A stretch of DNA of 64,000 nt from contig CAWJDQ010000004.1 of the NCBI GenBank assembly GCA_963841695.1, positions 620,001 through 684,000 of the forward strand, in the 5' to 3' direction. A model generated the notes under the pieces. The model was given only the letters and a program-made list of their open reading frames with translations, was not told the DNA's origin and did no database searches. The DNA is from RYN-230 sp963841695. Lineage in GTDB: Bacteria; Actinomycetota; Actinomycetes; Streptosporangiales; Streptosporangiaceae. How positions within the stretch are numbered: the stretch's first letter is position 1; the number at the start of each line of letters is the position of its first letter. A program made the position numbers and the translations under genes. This document shows positions 50,387 to 59,493 of the stretch, in pieces.

Positions 50387-53017
50387 TCAGGGGATGAGGC
50401 TGCCCCGTTCGTGGGCCGCGGGCGGCTGGATTGACTCGTTCCCCGCAGCCCAGGCAGCGATCTGGGCCCGCGAGGTAAAACCCAGCTTGGACAGGATATT
50501 CGCAACGTGGCGTGCCGCGGTAGCCGGACTGATGACGAGTTCGTCCGCGATGCCCTTATTGCTGTAACCCTGGGCAATGAGCGCGGTGATCTCGCGCTCG
50601 CGCGGGGTGAGCGTGGGCTGGAGGGCCACCGGGAGCGGCGCGGGGAGCCCGGCGGCCGCGGCGGCCCAGGGCAGCGGCAGGCCAGCCGCCGGATCTGAGC
50701 GCTGGGGCCCGGATCTCAGCGCGAGCGACACGGCGGCGTCCGGGGTCAGCTGCCGCCCCTGCTCCCACAGCCCGGCGAGTGCCTCCTCGCCCAGGCCGCG
50801 GGCCGCGTCCAGATACGGCTGGCTTCCCCCGGCGGGCGGCGCGGGCAGGCCGGCCGACTCGCGCAGCGCGGTGGCGGCGGCGGACAGCAGGACCGCCAGG
50901 CGGCCCTGCTGCTCCGGGGCACCCGGCGAACTCTGCCCCTCGCGCAGGCACAGGGCCGCGAACGCCTCCAGGCCGCGGGCGACCCCGATCCGCGCCCCGG
51001 TCAGCTGGCTCAGCCGCAGGCTCTCCGCCAGGTGCGGCCGGGCCAGGGTGAGCTGGCCCTGGTCCAGGGCAACCCGGCCGATGCCGGCCAGGCAACGGGC
51101 GATGCCCGGCCGGGAGTCGATCTCGCGCAGGATCGGCAGCGTCGCCTGGTAGCACTCCATGGCCCCGGCCGGATCGCCGCGCAGCCGGGCCAGGGTGCCC
51201 AGGCCGAGCAGGGTGCGGGCGACGCCCCAGCGCTGGTCGATGCCGCGCATCACCTCGAGGGCGGCCTCGCCGAGCTGCTGGGCCTGGCGCAGCCGGCCCG
51301 CGGCCGCGGCCAGGGTGGCCTGGGTACCGAGCGCGTACCCCTCGTTCCAGGCGTGGCCCGCCTGCCGGGCGGTGTCCAGGGCCGCGGCCGCCCACTCGGC
51401 GCCCTCGGCCAGCTGGCCGGTCTGCAGGGCGGTCTCCGCCAGCACGTTCTGCGCGGTGGCGGTCCAGATCAGCAGGCCGGCGGCCTGGCACTTGGCCAGG
51501 CCGTCCCGGGCCCACTCCTGGGCGTGGGCCGGGTCGTTGGGCAGCACCAGCTGCGCCCGCGCGACCAGCGCGGTGCCCAGCACCGAGTCGGGCACCCGGT
51601 GCAGATCCAGGCCGAGGAAGCGGGCGAACCAGCTCTCGCCCTCGCTGAACGAGCCGCGGGCGATCCACGACGGCCGGACCGCGGCGCAGATGCGCAGCCC
51701 CGATGTCGCGTCGCCGCTGGCCAGGCAGCTGCTCAGGACCTGGCGCAGGTTGCCGACGTCCACGTCGTAGCGGCGGAACACGTCCACCACCATCGGCCAG
51801 CCGGAGGGGATGGTGGCCAGCCCGACCGCCTCGTTGTGCTCGCACACGTCCACCGTGTAGTCGCGCAGCCGCAGCTGGGTCGCGGCGGACTCGCCCGCCT
51901 CGACCAGGCGCTGCGCGGCGTAGGCGCGGATGTTGTCCAGCATCCGGTAGCGGGCCTGGCCCAGCACCTCCGGCTCCACCACCACCAGCGACTTGTCCAC
52001 CAGGCCCGCGAGCAGGCCGACCACGTCCTCGGCGGGCAGGCGGTCGTCGGCGCACACCTGCTCGGCCATGTCCAGGGACCAGCCGGAGAAGACGGACAGG
52101 CGGCGCAGCAGGGTCTGCTCCGGGGCGGACAGCAGGTCGTGGCTCCAGTCGATGGTGGCCCGCAGCGTCCGCTGCCGGGGCGGCGCGGTCCGGTCGCCCG
52201 ACCCGAGCAGCGTGAAGCGGTCGCCGAGCCGCGCGGCGATCTGCTCCGCGGACAGCACGGTCACGCGGGCGGCGGCCAGCTCGATGGCCAGCGGCACGCC
52301 GTCCAGGGCGCGGCAGATGGCCGTCACCGCCGCCGCGTTCCGCTCGGTGATCGCGAATCCGGGCCGGGCGGCCGCCGCCCGGTCCGCGAACAGCTGAGCG
52401 GCCTCGAAGCGGGCCAGCTCCCCGGCGTCCTGGGCCGCGTCCGGGGGCGGCACGGCGAGCGGCGCGACCTGCCACACCGATTCCTGCGGGATGCGCAGCG
52501 GCTCCTGGCTGGTGGCCACGATGCGCAGTTCCGGGCAGCCCGCCAGGAGCCGCTGGCAGAGCGCGGCGCAGGCGTCCACCAGGTGCTCGCAGTTGTCGAG
52601 CAGGATCAGCGCCTGCCGGGTCTCCAGCGCGTCCGCCAGCGTGTCCGGCAGCGGCCGCCCGGCCTCGCCGGCCACGCCGATGAGGGAGGCCATCCGGGCG
52701 ACGATCAGGTCGGGCTCCCAGAGGTCGCCCAGCTCGACCGCGTAGACGCCGTCCGCGAAGTCGCCGGCCGTCCTGGCCAGCAGCCGCAGGGCCAGCCGGG
52801 TCTTCCCGATGCCGCCCGCGCCGCACAGTGTGACGGCCCGGGTCCGGTGCAGTGCCTCCCGCAGGTAGCCGAGTTCGCGCTCCCGCCCGATGAACCGGTT
52901 TGGCTCCCCGGGCAGCTGAGTCGCCGGTGCCCGCGATTCCGGTGCCCGCGATTCCCGCGCCCGTGATTCCGGTGCCCGCGGTCCCGGTTCCGGTGATTCC
53001 GGTGCCTCTGGTTCCAT
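50387..53017 (-). CDS. LuxR-family regulator with NB-ARC/AAA ATPase and TPR domains
   Basis: 876 residues from ATG 53017 (AAAGGGGAAA just upstream; ATG 53062 is possible). N-terminal 40 residues are Pro-Glu-Ser-Arg repeats from 15-bp units. An ATPase domain (Walker A GAGGIGKTRLAL, Walker B LILLDNCEHL, then DGVPLAIELAAAR) is followed by winged-helix and TPR-like helices (about 370-760) and a LuxR HTH at the C-terminus (LTPREREITALIAQGYSNKGIADELVISPATAARHVANILSKLGF). Typical of large SARP/LAL-like actinobacterial activators. Nothing nearby points to a specific target; the redox pair downstream is on the same strand. Confidence 0.9.
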   Translation of the reverse strand: MEPEAPESPEPGPRAPESRARESRAPESRAPATQLPGEPNRFIGRERELGYLREALHRTRAVTLCGAGGIGKTRLALRLLARTAGDFADGVYAVELGDLWEPDLIVARMASLIGVAGEAGRPLPDTLADALETRQALILLDNCEHLVDACAALCQRLLAGCPELRIVATSQEPLRIPQESVWQVAPLAVPPPDAAQDAGELARFEAAQLFADRAAAARPGFAITERNAAAVTAICRALDGVPLAIELAAARVTVLSAEQIAARLGDRFTLLGSGDRTAPPRQRTLRATIDWSHDLLSAPEQTLLRRLSVFSGWSLDMAEQVCADDRLPAEDVVGLLAGLVDKSLVVVEPEVLGQARYRMLDNIRAYAAQRLVEAGESAATQLRLRDYTVDVCEHNEAVGLATIPSGWPMVVDVFRRYDVDVGNLRQVLSSCLASGDATSGLRICAAVRPSWIARGSFSEGESWFARFLGLDLHRVPDSVLGTALVARAQLVLPNDPAHAQEWARDGLAKCQAAGLLIWTATAQNVLAETALQTGQLAEGAEWAAAALDTARQAGHAWNEGYALGTQATLAAAAGRLRQAQQLGEAALEVMRGIDQRWGVARTLLGLGTLARLRGDPAGAMECYQATLPILREIDSRPGIARCLAGIGRVALDQGQLTLARPHLAESLRLSQLTGARIGVARGLEAFAALCLREGQSSPGAPEQQGRLAVLLSAAATALRESAGLPAPPAGGSQPYLDAARGLGEEALAGLWEQGRQLTPDAAVSLALRSGPQRSDPAAGLPLPWAAAAAGLPAPLPVALQPTLTPREREITALIAQGYSNKGIADELVISPATAARHVANILSKLGFTSRAQIAAWAAGNESIQPPAAHERGSLIP

Positions 53018-53392
53018 TTTCCCCTTTAAGAGGATTATCCGCTCGCCGTCAGTGTGGAGCATTCAGCGCCACCCGCGGAGACTTCGCGGCTGCCTGAACA
53101 GGCAGTTATGCCAGCTATGGCAGCGTATTCGATTGTGCGACTGGGTGATGCTGCCGGGACAGCTGACCTCCGCTTACCGTCCCCCACATTGGCAGTTTCC
53201 CGGGAATAGGCCCAGCCCCGAATCGGGGGAGCCGGCCGCGTTTCCCGGCGCCCAGGATCCCGGCCCGCAAGGGCATCGGTCCCGGGCGCCGTGCGGGCCG
53301 CGGCCCGCGGCCGGGCGGGCCGCCGGGGCCTGGCGGTCTTCGTTGCGGGATCTTGATGTTAGATGTTCTTGCGCCGCGCAACTACTGGTAGC
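53018..53392. other. Intergenic region between LuxR and the ABC-type binding protein
   Basis: About 390 bp without a convincing gene. It holds a short inverted repeat TGCC-AGCTAT-GGCA (53109-53122) and a perfect 16-bp palindrome GCGGGCCGCGGCCCGC (53293-53308). It must contain promoters for both divergent genes. Confidence 0.5.
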
Positions 53393-53398
53393 TATTTT
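53393..53398 (+). promoter_or_regulatory. Leaderless promoter (-10 TATTTT)
   Basis: TATTTT ends 6 nt before ATG 53405; TTGCGC at 53369-53374 gives an 18-bp spacer. No ribosome site. Confidence 0.5.
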
Positions 53399-53404
53399 CG
53401 GCAC

Positions 53405-54479
53405 ATGAAGGCTATCCCGCGCCCCAGCGCGCGCACGAACATAGATTCGCCGGCCGGCGCTGCGGCGCGGGGCAGGCGGCCCTGGCGGCTCCCGGTACTG
53501 ACGATCATCTGCGCGGGCCTGGTCGCCGCCGGGTGCGGTTCCTCCTCCCCGTCCTCAGGCAGTTCACCGTCCGCGAGCGCGACCCCCAAGGGGACCGCGA
53601 GCGTGGCCTACGCCTCGTCGCTGGAGTACCTGAACGAGAAGGTCGCCGGCCCGGCCTTCACGAAGGCTGAGGGGTACACGTACAGCGGCCGCGGCGATTC
53701 CTCCGGCGCGCTGGAGGCCGACATCGCCGCCGAGGAGATCACCCCGAACGTGTTCGAGAGCGTCGGCGGCGACAACATCATGCCGCTGGAGCCCAAGTTC
53801 ACCAAGTGGTACATCCAGTACGCCGGCACCCAGATGGTGGTGGCCTACAACCCCAAGAGCAAGTACGCCAGCCAGTTCAAGGCCTATCGCCGGACGGCAA
53901 GAAGCCGCTGAAGGACCTGTTCACGCTGCTGGAGACGCCCGGCCTCAAGCTCGGCCGGACCGACCCCAACATCGACCCGCAGGGCCGGGACTTCATCTAC
54001 ATGCTGGAACTGGCCCAGATGTACTACCACCTGCCGTCGGACACGGTCACGAAGATCCTCGGCACCCCGGACTACGGCTCGTCCACCTCGTCGCAGATCT
54101 ACGCCGAGTCCTCGCTGGACGCGACGCTGCAGTCCGGCCAGCTCGACGCGTCCAGCGCGTTCATCACCCAGGCGATCGAGCTGCACCTGCACTACATCAA
54201 GCTGCCCGCCGGCCATCAACCTCGGCGACGCCGCGCTGGCCGACGCAGTACGCCAAGGCGACGATCACGATCACGCTCGCCGGCAGCCGAAGACGACCAA
54301 GTCGGGCTCGCCGCAGGTGATCGACATCACCACCATCGGCAAGCCCACCCCGGCCGGCGATCGCGTTCGTCAAGTACACGCTGTCCCAGGCGGGCCTGGC
54401 CCAGTACAAGACAGGAGGGTTCACGCTGCTCACGCCGACGATCACCGGTGACAGCAGCGCGGTGCCCGGCGGCCGATGA
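53405..54479 (+). pseudogene. WtpA/ModA-like tungstate/molybdate-binding lipoprotein, several frameshifts
   Basis: Substrate-binding lipoprotein of an oxyanion ABC transporter. Lipobox LVAAGC about 40 residues in. The segments VAYASSLEYLNEK, YSGRGDSSGALEADIAAEEI and GRTDPNIDPQGRDFIYMLELAQMYYHL match the WtpA family. After about 53884 the frame changes at roughly 53884-53893, 54211, 54245, 54288 and 54356 (possibly 54468 too). Each is a single-base gain or loss, almost all in GC contexts, while the protein between stays well conserved up to KTGGFTLLTPTITGDSSAVP. No internal substitutions to stop codons within the true frame were seen, so sequencing or assembly error is at least as likely as decay. 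Confidence 0.75.
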
Positions 54480-54482
54480 AGA

Positions 54483-55367
54483 GTGAGCTGGGCGGCTAGC
54501 CCGGCCGCGGCCGCCGGCGGTGCTGTCCGGGGGAGACTCCCGGGCAGCCCGCCGCCGGACCGGTGCCGGAGGGCCGCCGGGCCATCCGTCGGTTCCGGTC
54601 GCGTCCGTGGCCGGCGCGGCGGTCATCTGGGTCGCCCTGCTCGGGCCGGTGATCACGCTGCTGACGCACCTGTCCGGCAGCGCCACGTCAGCGCGCTGAC
54701 CGCGCCGGGCGCCCTCGACCCGCTGGTCATCTCGCTCGAGTCGGGCGCGATCACGCTGGCCGTCCTGCTGCTGCTCGGCACGCCGCTGGCCTGGATGCTG
54801 GCCCGCGGCACGCTGCCCGTTCCCGCGGGTCTGGGAGGCGGGGGTGCTGTGCAGCCTGCTGCTGCCGCCGCTGGTGATCGGGCTGCTGCTGGTCTTCATG
54901 GTCGGCCCGTACACGCCGATCGGGGAGCTGCATCGGCCACGTCCACCTGTCCGCGACCAACACCTTCCTGGCCCTGGTCATCGCCGAGGTGTACGAGTCG
55001 GCGCCGTACTACGTGCTCGGCGCGCAGGCGGCGTTCGGCGCCGTCGATCCGCGGCATGGAGCAGCAGGCGGCGCTGCTCGGCGACCGGCCGTCGCGGGTG
55101 CTGCGGCGGGTGACGCTGCCGCTGGCCGCGCCGGGCCTGGCCATGGCCCTGGCCGTCGCCTGGGCGCGGGCGATGGGGGCGTTCGGCGCCGTCATCATCA
55201 TCGCCTACCATCCGTTCGGGCTGCCGTTGCAGATCTGGACGACGCTGCAGGAGACTGGCCTGGCCACGGCGCTGCCGTTCGCGCTGGTGCTGCTGGTGGT
55301 GGCCCTGCCGTTGCCGCTGGCCGCCTACATCTGGAGCGCGCGTGCTCGAGGCCGACGTCGAGGTTGA
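54483..55367 (+). pseudogene. Molybdate/tungstate-type ABC permease, frameshifted
   Basis: ModB/WtpB-like inner-membrane permease. Expected protein can be read by switching frames near 54684, 54819, 54931 and 55054: VAGAAVIWVALLGPVITLLTHL, DPLVISLESGAITLAVLLLLGTPLAWMLARG, LLLPPLVIGLLLVFMVGPYTPIG, EVYESAPYYVLGAQAAFGAVDP and the EAA-type loop MEQQAALLGDRPSRVLRRVTLPLAAPGLA, then the final helices. Conserved throughout, broken only by one-base indels. Follows the binding-protein gene by a few bases and overlaps the ATPase gene. Confidence 0.75.
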
Positions 55368-56353
55368 CCGCCGGGAGTTCCCCGTCGCGCCGCGCTCGCG
55401 GGTGGCCGCCGGGGGAGCGGCTCGCGCTGTTCGGCCCGTCCGGCGCCGGGCAAGACCACGCTGCTGGAGGCCATCGCCGGGCTGGTCCGGCCGCGCCGCG
55501 GCCTGATCGCGCTGGGCGGGCCGGGTGCTCACCCGACCGCGCCGCCGCGGCGGCCAGGTCCCGCCGTGGCGGCGCCGGGTCGGCCTGCTGCGCCAGGACC
55601 CCGGCGCTGTTCCCGCACCTGTCGGTGCGGGCCAACCTGGCCTACGCGGCCCGGACCCGACCGGGCCGGCGGCCGAGCTGGATCGACCGCTCGCCGGGCT
55701 GCTGGGCATGCGCGGGACCTGCTGGCCGCCATGCCCGCCCGGCTGTCCGGCGGCCAGGCGCACCGGGTCGCGCTCGGCCGGCTGCTGCTCGCGCACTGCG
55801 ACGCGCTGCTGCTGGACGAGCCCTACGCCGGCCTGGACGCGGGCCTGCGGCGGGCGCTGACCAGCCTGGTCGCGCGAGCTGGTCGCCGACCGGCAGGTGC
55901 CGTCGGTGCTGGTGGCGCACGAGCTGGCCGACGCGCAGGCGTTCGCCGACCGGCTGGCCGTCCTGGACCACGGCTGCCTGCTGCAGGCCGGTGCGCCGGA
56001 TGAGGTGGTCGCGGCGCCCGCGACCCGCCGGGTGGCCGAGCTGGTCGGCTACCTGGGCTTCGTGCCTGCGGGCGCCGGCCCGGGCGCCCCGCGTGGCGCG
56101 GGATGCACCCGGAGCGGGTGGTGGCGGGAGCCAGCCCGGACCGCGGGCTGGTGCTGACCGGGACCGGTCGAGGCCAGCCGGCCCGTCCGGGGCCGGCTGG
56201 GAAGCCGAGCTGCGGGGCGGCGGCGACGGTGACGTGCCGCCTGGCCGACCGGGCCGCCCGGCCGGGGGCGAGATTGTGGGTGACGGCGCTGGACCCGCCG
56301 TGGTTCGGGCCGGACGGGCTCTGGTCGGCCGCCCCGAGGAGGTGCCCACGTAA
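55342..56353 (+). pseudogene. Molybdate/tungstate-type ABC ATPase with TOBE-like tail, frameshifted
   Basis: ModC/WtpC-like ATPase. Readable in pieces: LEADVEVDRREFPVA, Walker A GPSGAGKTTLLEAIAGL, Q-loop RVGLLRQDPALFPHLSVRANLAY, signature LSGGQAHRVALGRLLL, Walker B ALLLDEPYAGLD and switch VLVAHELADAQAFADRLAVLDHG, followed by a C-terminal part near MHPERVVAGASPDRG and LWVTALDPPWFGPDG. Frame changes near 55414, 55451, 55521, 55603, 55650-55672, 55714, 55875 and 56100, with at least one more before the end. Indels only. Confidence 0.75.
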
Positions 56354-56397
56354 CGGGGCGAGCGGGGCCAGCCCAGGTCGCCCGGTTCCAGGCCGCC

Positions 56398-56456
56398 GGT
56401 CCCGGTGCGGGCGGTCCCGGTGCGGGCGGTCCCGGTGCGGGCGGTCCGGTGCGGGC
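56398..56456. repeat. 15-bp tandem repeat, 4 copies
   Basis: GGTCCCGGTGCGGGC at 56398, 56413 and 56428, then a 14-base copy at 56443 lacking one C. Lies between the ATPase and the XRE regulator, at or just before its start. Confidence 0.7.
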
Positions 56457-57614
56457 GGGCCGGCGCGGGCGGTCCGGGCCGGCCGGCCGGGGCAGCCGGC
56501 GCGGGCCAGGCAGCGGCAGGCTGCGCGTGCTCCGCCAGGCCAGGGGCTTCTCCCAGCAGCAGCTGGCCGGCATGGCCGGGGTGTCCCGGCAGGCCGTTTC
56601 GGCGGTCGAGGCGGGGCACTCCGATCCGTCGCTGCGGGTGGCCCTGGCCGTGGCGCGAGCGCTGGGCATGACCGTCGAGGAGCTGTTCGGGCCGGGCGAG
56701 CCCGCCGCCGCTGGTCGACGCCCGGCCGGTGGCGCCGCTCGGCCAGGAAGGCGCCCGGGTCACGCTGGCCCAGGTGGGGGACGCATTCGTGGCGCTGCCG
56801 CTGGCGGGCGGACGGCCGCGACCGGGGCCGGGTTCCTGCCCGGCAGGCGGGCTGGTCGCGATGCCGTCCGGCCCGGCCCCGGCGACCCCGGTGCAGGCCG
56901 CTCGGGCCGCCCGCGGCCGACGCTGGTGGTGCAGGCTGTGACCCGGCCCTGCCGCTGATCGAGACCCCGCTGGCGCTGCTCGACCCGCCGGTCGCCTTCA
57001 GCTGGTGGCCGTGCAGCAGCAGCGAGGCGCTCCAGCTGGCCGCCGGCAGGCCTCGTGCACGTGGCCGGGGCGCACCTGCGCGGCCGGTCCGGCGAGTACA
57101 ACACCGGCCCGGCCCGTGAGCTGCTCGGCGGCAGGGCGCGGAAGTGGTCGGGTTCGCTCCTGGCGTGAGGGCCTGGTGCTCCGGCCGGACCTGGACGGCA
57201 GCGTGCACGGGCTCAGCGACCTGGCGCGAGCGCGGGCTGCGCGCTGGTGAACCGGGAGGAGGGGTCGGAGGCGCGCCGCGTCCTGGACCGGGAACTGGCC
57301 CGGGCCGGGCTGGAGCCCGCCGCGCTGCGGGGTTACCCGACCCGCGCCACCGGGCATCTGCAGGTGGCGTCGGCCACGCGGCGGGCCTGGCCGACGCCGG
57401 GGTGGCCAGCGAGCCGGCCGCGCTGGCCTACGGGCTGGGCTTCGTTCCGCTCGCCGAGGAACGCTTCGACCTGGTCATCCCGGCGGCCCAGCTCGGCTCG
57501 CGGGAGGTGGACGCGCTGCTCCGGGTGCTCGCCTCGCCCTGGCTGGCCGCCCAGCTGGGCAGCCTGCCCGGGTACGACCCGGGCCGCTGCGGCGAGCACG
57601 TGGCCACGCTGTGA
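56449..57614 (+). pseudogene. XRE-HTH regulator fused to periplasmic-binding-protein-like domain, frameshifted
   Basis: N-terminal HTH (LRQARGFSQQQLAGMAGVSRQAVSAVEAGHSDPSLRVALAVARALGMTVEELFG) and a C-terminal PBP-like domain (LVHVAGAHLRG, WREGLVLRPDLDGSVHGLSDLA, LVNREEGSEARRVLDRELARAGLEPAALRGY, LADAGVASEPAALAYGLGFVPLAEERFDLVIPAAQLGSREVDALLRVLASP). Such proteins usually sense molybdate/tungstate-type transport, fitting the preceding genes. Several frame changes between about 56710 and 57400 break it; the start (GTG near 56449) is uncertain. Same indel-only pattern as the transporter. Confidence 0.72.
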
Positions 57615-57622
57615 TGGCCGGT

Positions 57623-57628
57623 TAAGGT
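57623..57628 (+). promoter_or_regulatory. Leaderless -10 box (TAAGGT)
   Basis: TAAGGT ends exactly 7 nt before GTG 57636. Confidence 0.5.
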
Positions 57629-57635
57629 AAACGGC

Positions 57636-58037
57636 GTGTACGACCATGATCCGGATGAGCTGGCGGACCTCGGCTGGGCGGAGTTCCTCCGCCGTCAGTG
57701 GGACGCCGTGTACACCGCCTACCGGACCGGCCGGGGCCGCCGCACGCTCTGCCGTGGCTGGGCCGACCTGCTCGAGGCGGGCCTGGACTGTGCCCAGGAA
57801 CTGGCCGACGTGCTGGTCCGGGCGGAGATCCTGGACCGGGCCGACCGCGACCTGGAGGGCGTCGCGGACCCGCGGGCGCTGGTGGCCGGCATGTCGCAGG
57901 TGATCGCGGACGTCCGGATCGACCTGCTCGAGCTCGGCCCGGAAGAACTGGGCCGGCCGCTGCCGGGGCTGCTGGACCGGCACGCCGCGCTGCAGGACTT
58001 CCTCGGCGACTACGCTGCCGTCGAGGACACGGGCTGA
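57636..58037 (+). CDS. Hypothetical helical protein
   Basis: 133 residues, acidic and mostly helical (ELADLGWAEFLRRQWDAVYTAYRTGRG, DLLEAGLDCAQELADVLVRAEILDRADRDLEG, LLDRHAALQDFLGDYAAVED). No signal, membrane helix or catalytic motif, and no family recognised. GTG 57636 with a leaderless -10 box. Intact frame, unlike the genes just upstream. It converges on the methyltransferase gene with one base between. Confidence 0.65.
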   Translation: MYDHDPDELADLGWAEFLRRQWDAVYTAYRTGRGRRTLCRGWADLLEAGLDCAQELADVLVRAEILDRADRDLEGVADPRALVAGMSQVIADVRIDLLELGPEELGRPLPGLLDRHAALQDFLGDYAAVEDTG

Positions 58038-58038
58038 C

Positions 58039-58797
58039 TCAGCGCCGCCGGGCCAGCCACATCCGGGTCTGGTAGGGCACGATCATCGGGACCGCGGGGA
58101 AGTGCGTGGCCAGCAGCTCCTCGATCCGGCCCAGCAGCCGGGCCCGGGTGGGCGCGGGGAGCTGGGCGATGTAGGACTTGCTGCGCTCCTCGGCCATCCA
58201 GGTCGCCGCGTCCACCCGCCGGGTCCACGGGACCACGGTCCGGACGCCGGGCGCGAACAGCCCGGTGCTGGCGATGCCTTCCTCGCTCCAGTCCGGGTCG
58301 CGGTGATGCCGGCGGTAGCCCGGGCAGGCCCTCTCCATCACCTCCTGGTAGGTGTCGAACCAGACCTGCCCGTCGGCCCAGGCGTGACTCCACCAGGCCG
58401 CCCAGCAGCCACCCGGGCGCAGCACCCGGCCCACTTCCTGGCTGGCCCGGCGCTGGTCGAACCAGTGCCAGGACTGGGCGAAGCAGGTCAGGTCCACCGA
58501 CCCGGACCGGATCGGCAGTGCGTTTCCGTCGGACTGGAGCCAGGTCAGGCCGGGGCTGCGGGCCCGGGCGCGGCGCAGCATGAGCTCGCCGAAGTCGATC
58601 GCGACGGTCCGTGCCCCGCGGGCGGCCAGCTGGCGGGTCGCGATGCCGGTGCCCGCGCCCACGTCGAGCACCACCGCCCCGCGCAGCGGCCGGGCGCCCC
58701 GCTCGATGGCGGTGAACAGGGCGTCCGGGTAGGACGGGCGCCCCGCGTCGTAATCGGCTGCGACCGGGTCGAACGGGGATCGTCGCACGCGTGTCAC
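58039..58797 (-). CDS. Class I SAM-dependent methyltransferase
   Basis: 252 residues. SAM-binding motif I VVLDVGAGTGIATRQLA, acidic motif II (TVAIDFGELML), motif post-I QSDGNALPIRSGSVDLTCFAQSWHWFDQ, and LRPGG. The FDPVAADYDAGRPSYPDALF start is typical of the Methyltransf_11 group of small-molecule methyltransferases. Substrate unknown. GTG 58797 start. It lies downstream of the PEBP gene on the same strand, separated by a strong hairpin. Confidence 0.87.
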   Translation of the reverse strand: MTRVRRSPFDPVAADYDAGRPSYPDALFTAIERGARPLRGAVVLDVGAGTGIATRQLAARGARTVAIDFGELMLRRARARSPGLTWLQSDGNALPIRSGSVDLTCFAQSWHWFDQRRASQEVGRVLRPGGCWAAWWSHAWADGQVWFDTYQEVMERACPGYRRHHRDPDWSEEGIASTGLFAPGVRTVVPWTRRVDAATWMAEERSKSYIAQLPAPTRARLLGRIEELLATHFPAVPMIVPYQTRMWLARRR

Positions 58798-58810
58798 CGG
58801 CCGGGGCCCA

Positions 58811-58839
58811 CCCGGGCGGCCGTCACGCGGCCGCCCGGG
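58811..58839 (-). terminator. Strong terminator hairpin after PEBP gene
   Basis: Perfect 12-bp stem CCCGGGCGGCCG / CGGCCGCCCGGG with loop TCACG, 43 bp beyond the PEBP stop and 13 bp before the methyltransferase start. No T-tract. Confidence 0.65.
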
Positions 58840-58882
58840 CGCCGGGTGCCTTGTTCAAGGCCCGCAACGGAACTTTTCGTGG

Positions 58883-59419
58883 TCAGTGCCCATACACCGG
58901 GATCAGCAGCCCGCGGGCGATGGTGTGGAAGCGCAGGTTGAAGCCGGCCACCGCGGGAGTGACGTCGGAGTCGACGCCCAGGGTTTCGACGTCGAGCGCG
59001 TGCACGGCGAACACGTACCGGTGCGGCGGGTCGCCCTGGGGCGGCGCGGCGCCGCCGAAGTCCTTCGTGCCGTAGTCGTTGCGCACCGAGAACGCGCCGC
59101 CCGGCAGGCCGGCGCCGCCCGCCGCGCCCGCGCCGGCCGGCAATTCGGTGACGGAGGCCGGGATGTCGAGCACGATCCAGTGCCAGAATCCTGAGCCGGT
59201 CGGGGCGTCCGGGTCGTAGACGGTGACGGCGAAGCTCTTGGTCTCGGGCGGGAAGCCGGACCAGCGCAGGCTCGGGGAGACATTCTCCCCGGACATGCCG
59301 AAGCTGTTGTATACGTGGGCGTTGCCCATCTGCTCGCCGGGGGCCACGTCGTCGCTCTCGACCGTGAACGCCGGCACTGGCGGGAGGAAGTCGTACGGAA
59401 GCGGCGCGCGATCGGCCAT
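58883..59419 (-). CDS. YbhB/YbcL (PEBP, Raf-kinase-inhibitor-like) family protein
   Basis: 178 residues with the PEBP pattern: GENVSPSLRWSGFPPETKSFAVTVYDPDAPTGSGFWHWIVLDIP, then GGAAPPQGDPPHRYVFAVHALD. The DPDAP and GxxPP elements form the ligand pocket. Cytoplasmic; function of bacterial members is mostly unknown (ligand or phosphate-ester binding). AGGGA precedes ATG 59419. Confidence 0.92.
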   Translation of the reverse strand: MADRAPLPYDFLPPVPAFTVESDDVAPGEQMGNAHVYNSFGMSGENVSPSLRWSGFPPETKSFAVTVYDPDAPTGSGFWHWIVLDIPASVTELPAGAGAAGGAGLPGGAFSVRNDYGTKDFGGAAPPQGDPPHRYVFAVHALDVETLGVDSDVTPAVAGFNLRFHTIARGLLIPVYGH

Positions 59420-59493
59420 GTTTTCCCTACCTTCGTTTATGGACTTCTGGTAAGTGGCACCCCGGGGAAAACCTTACTGGCCCGATCGGAGGC

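Noticed and set aside
53405..57614. Programmed frameshifting as the explanation for the disrupted transporter genes
   Set aside because: The shifts are too many, lack a common slippery sequence or downstream structure, and occur in all four genes.
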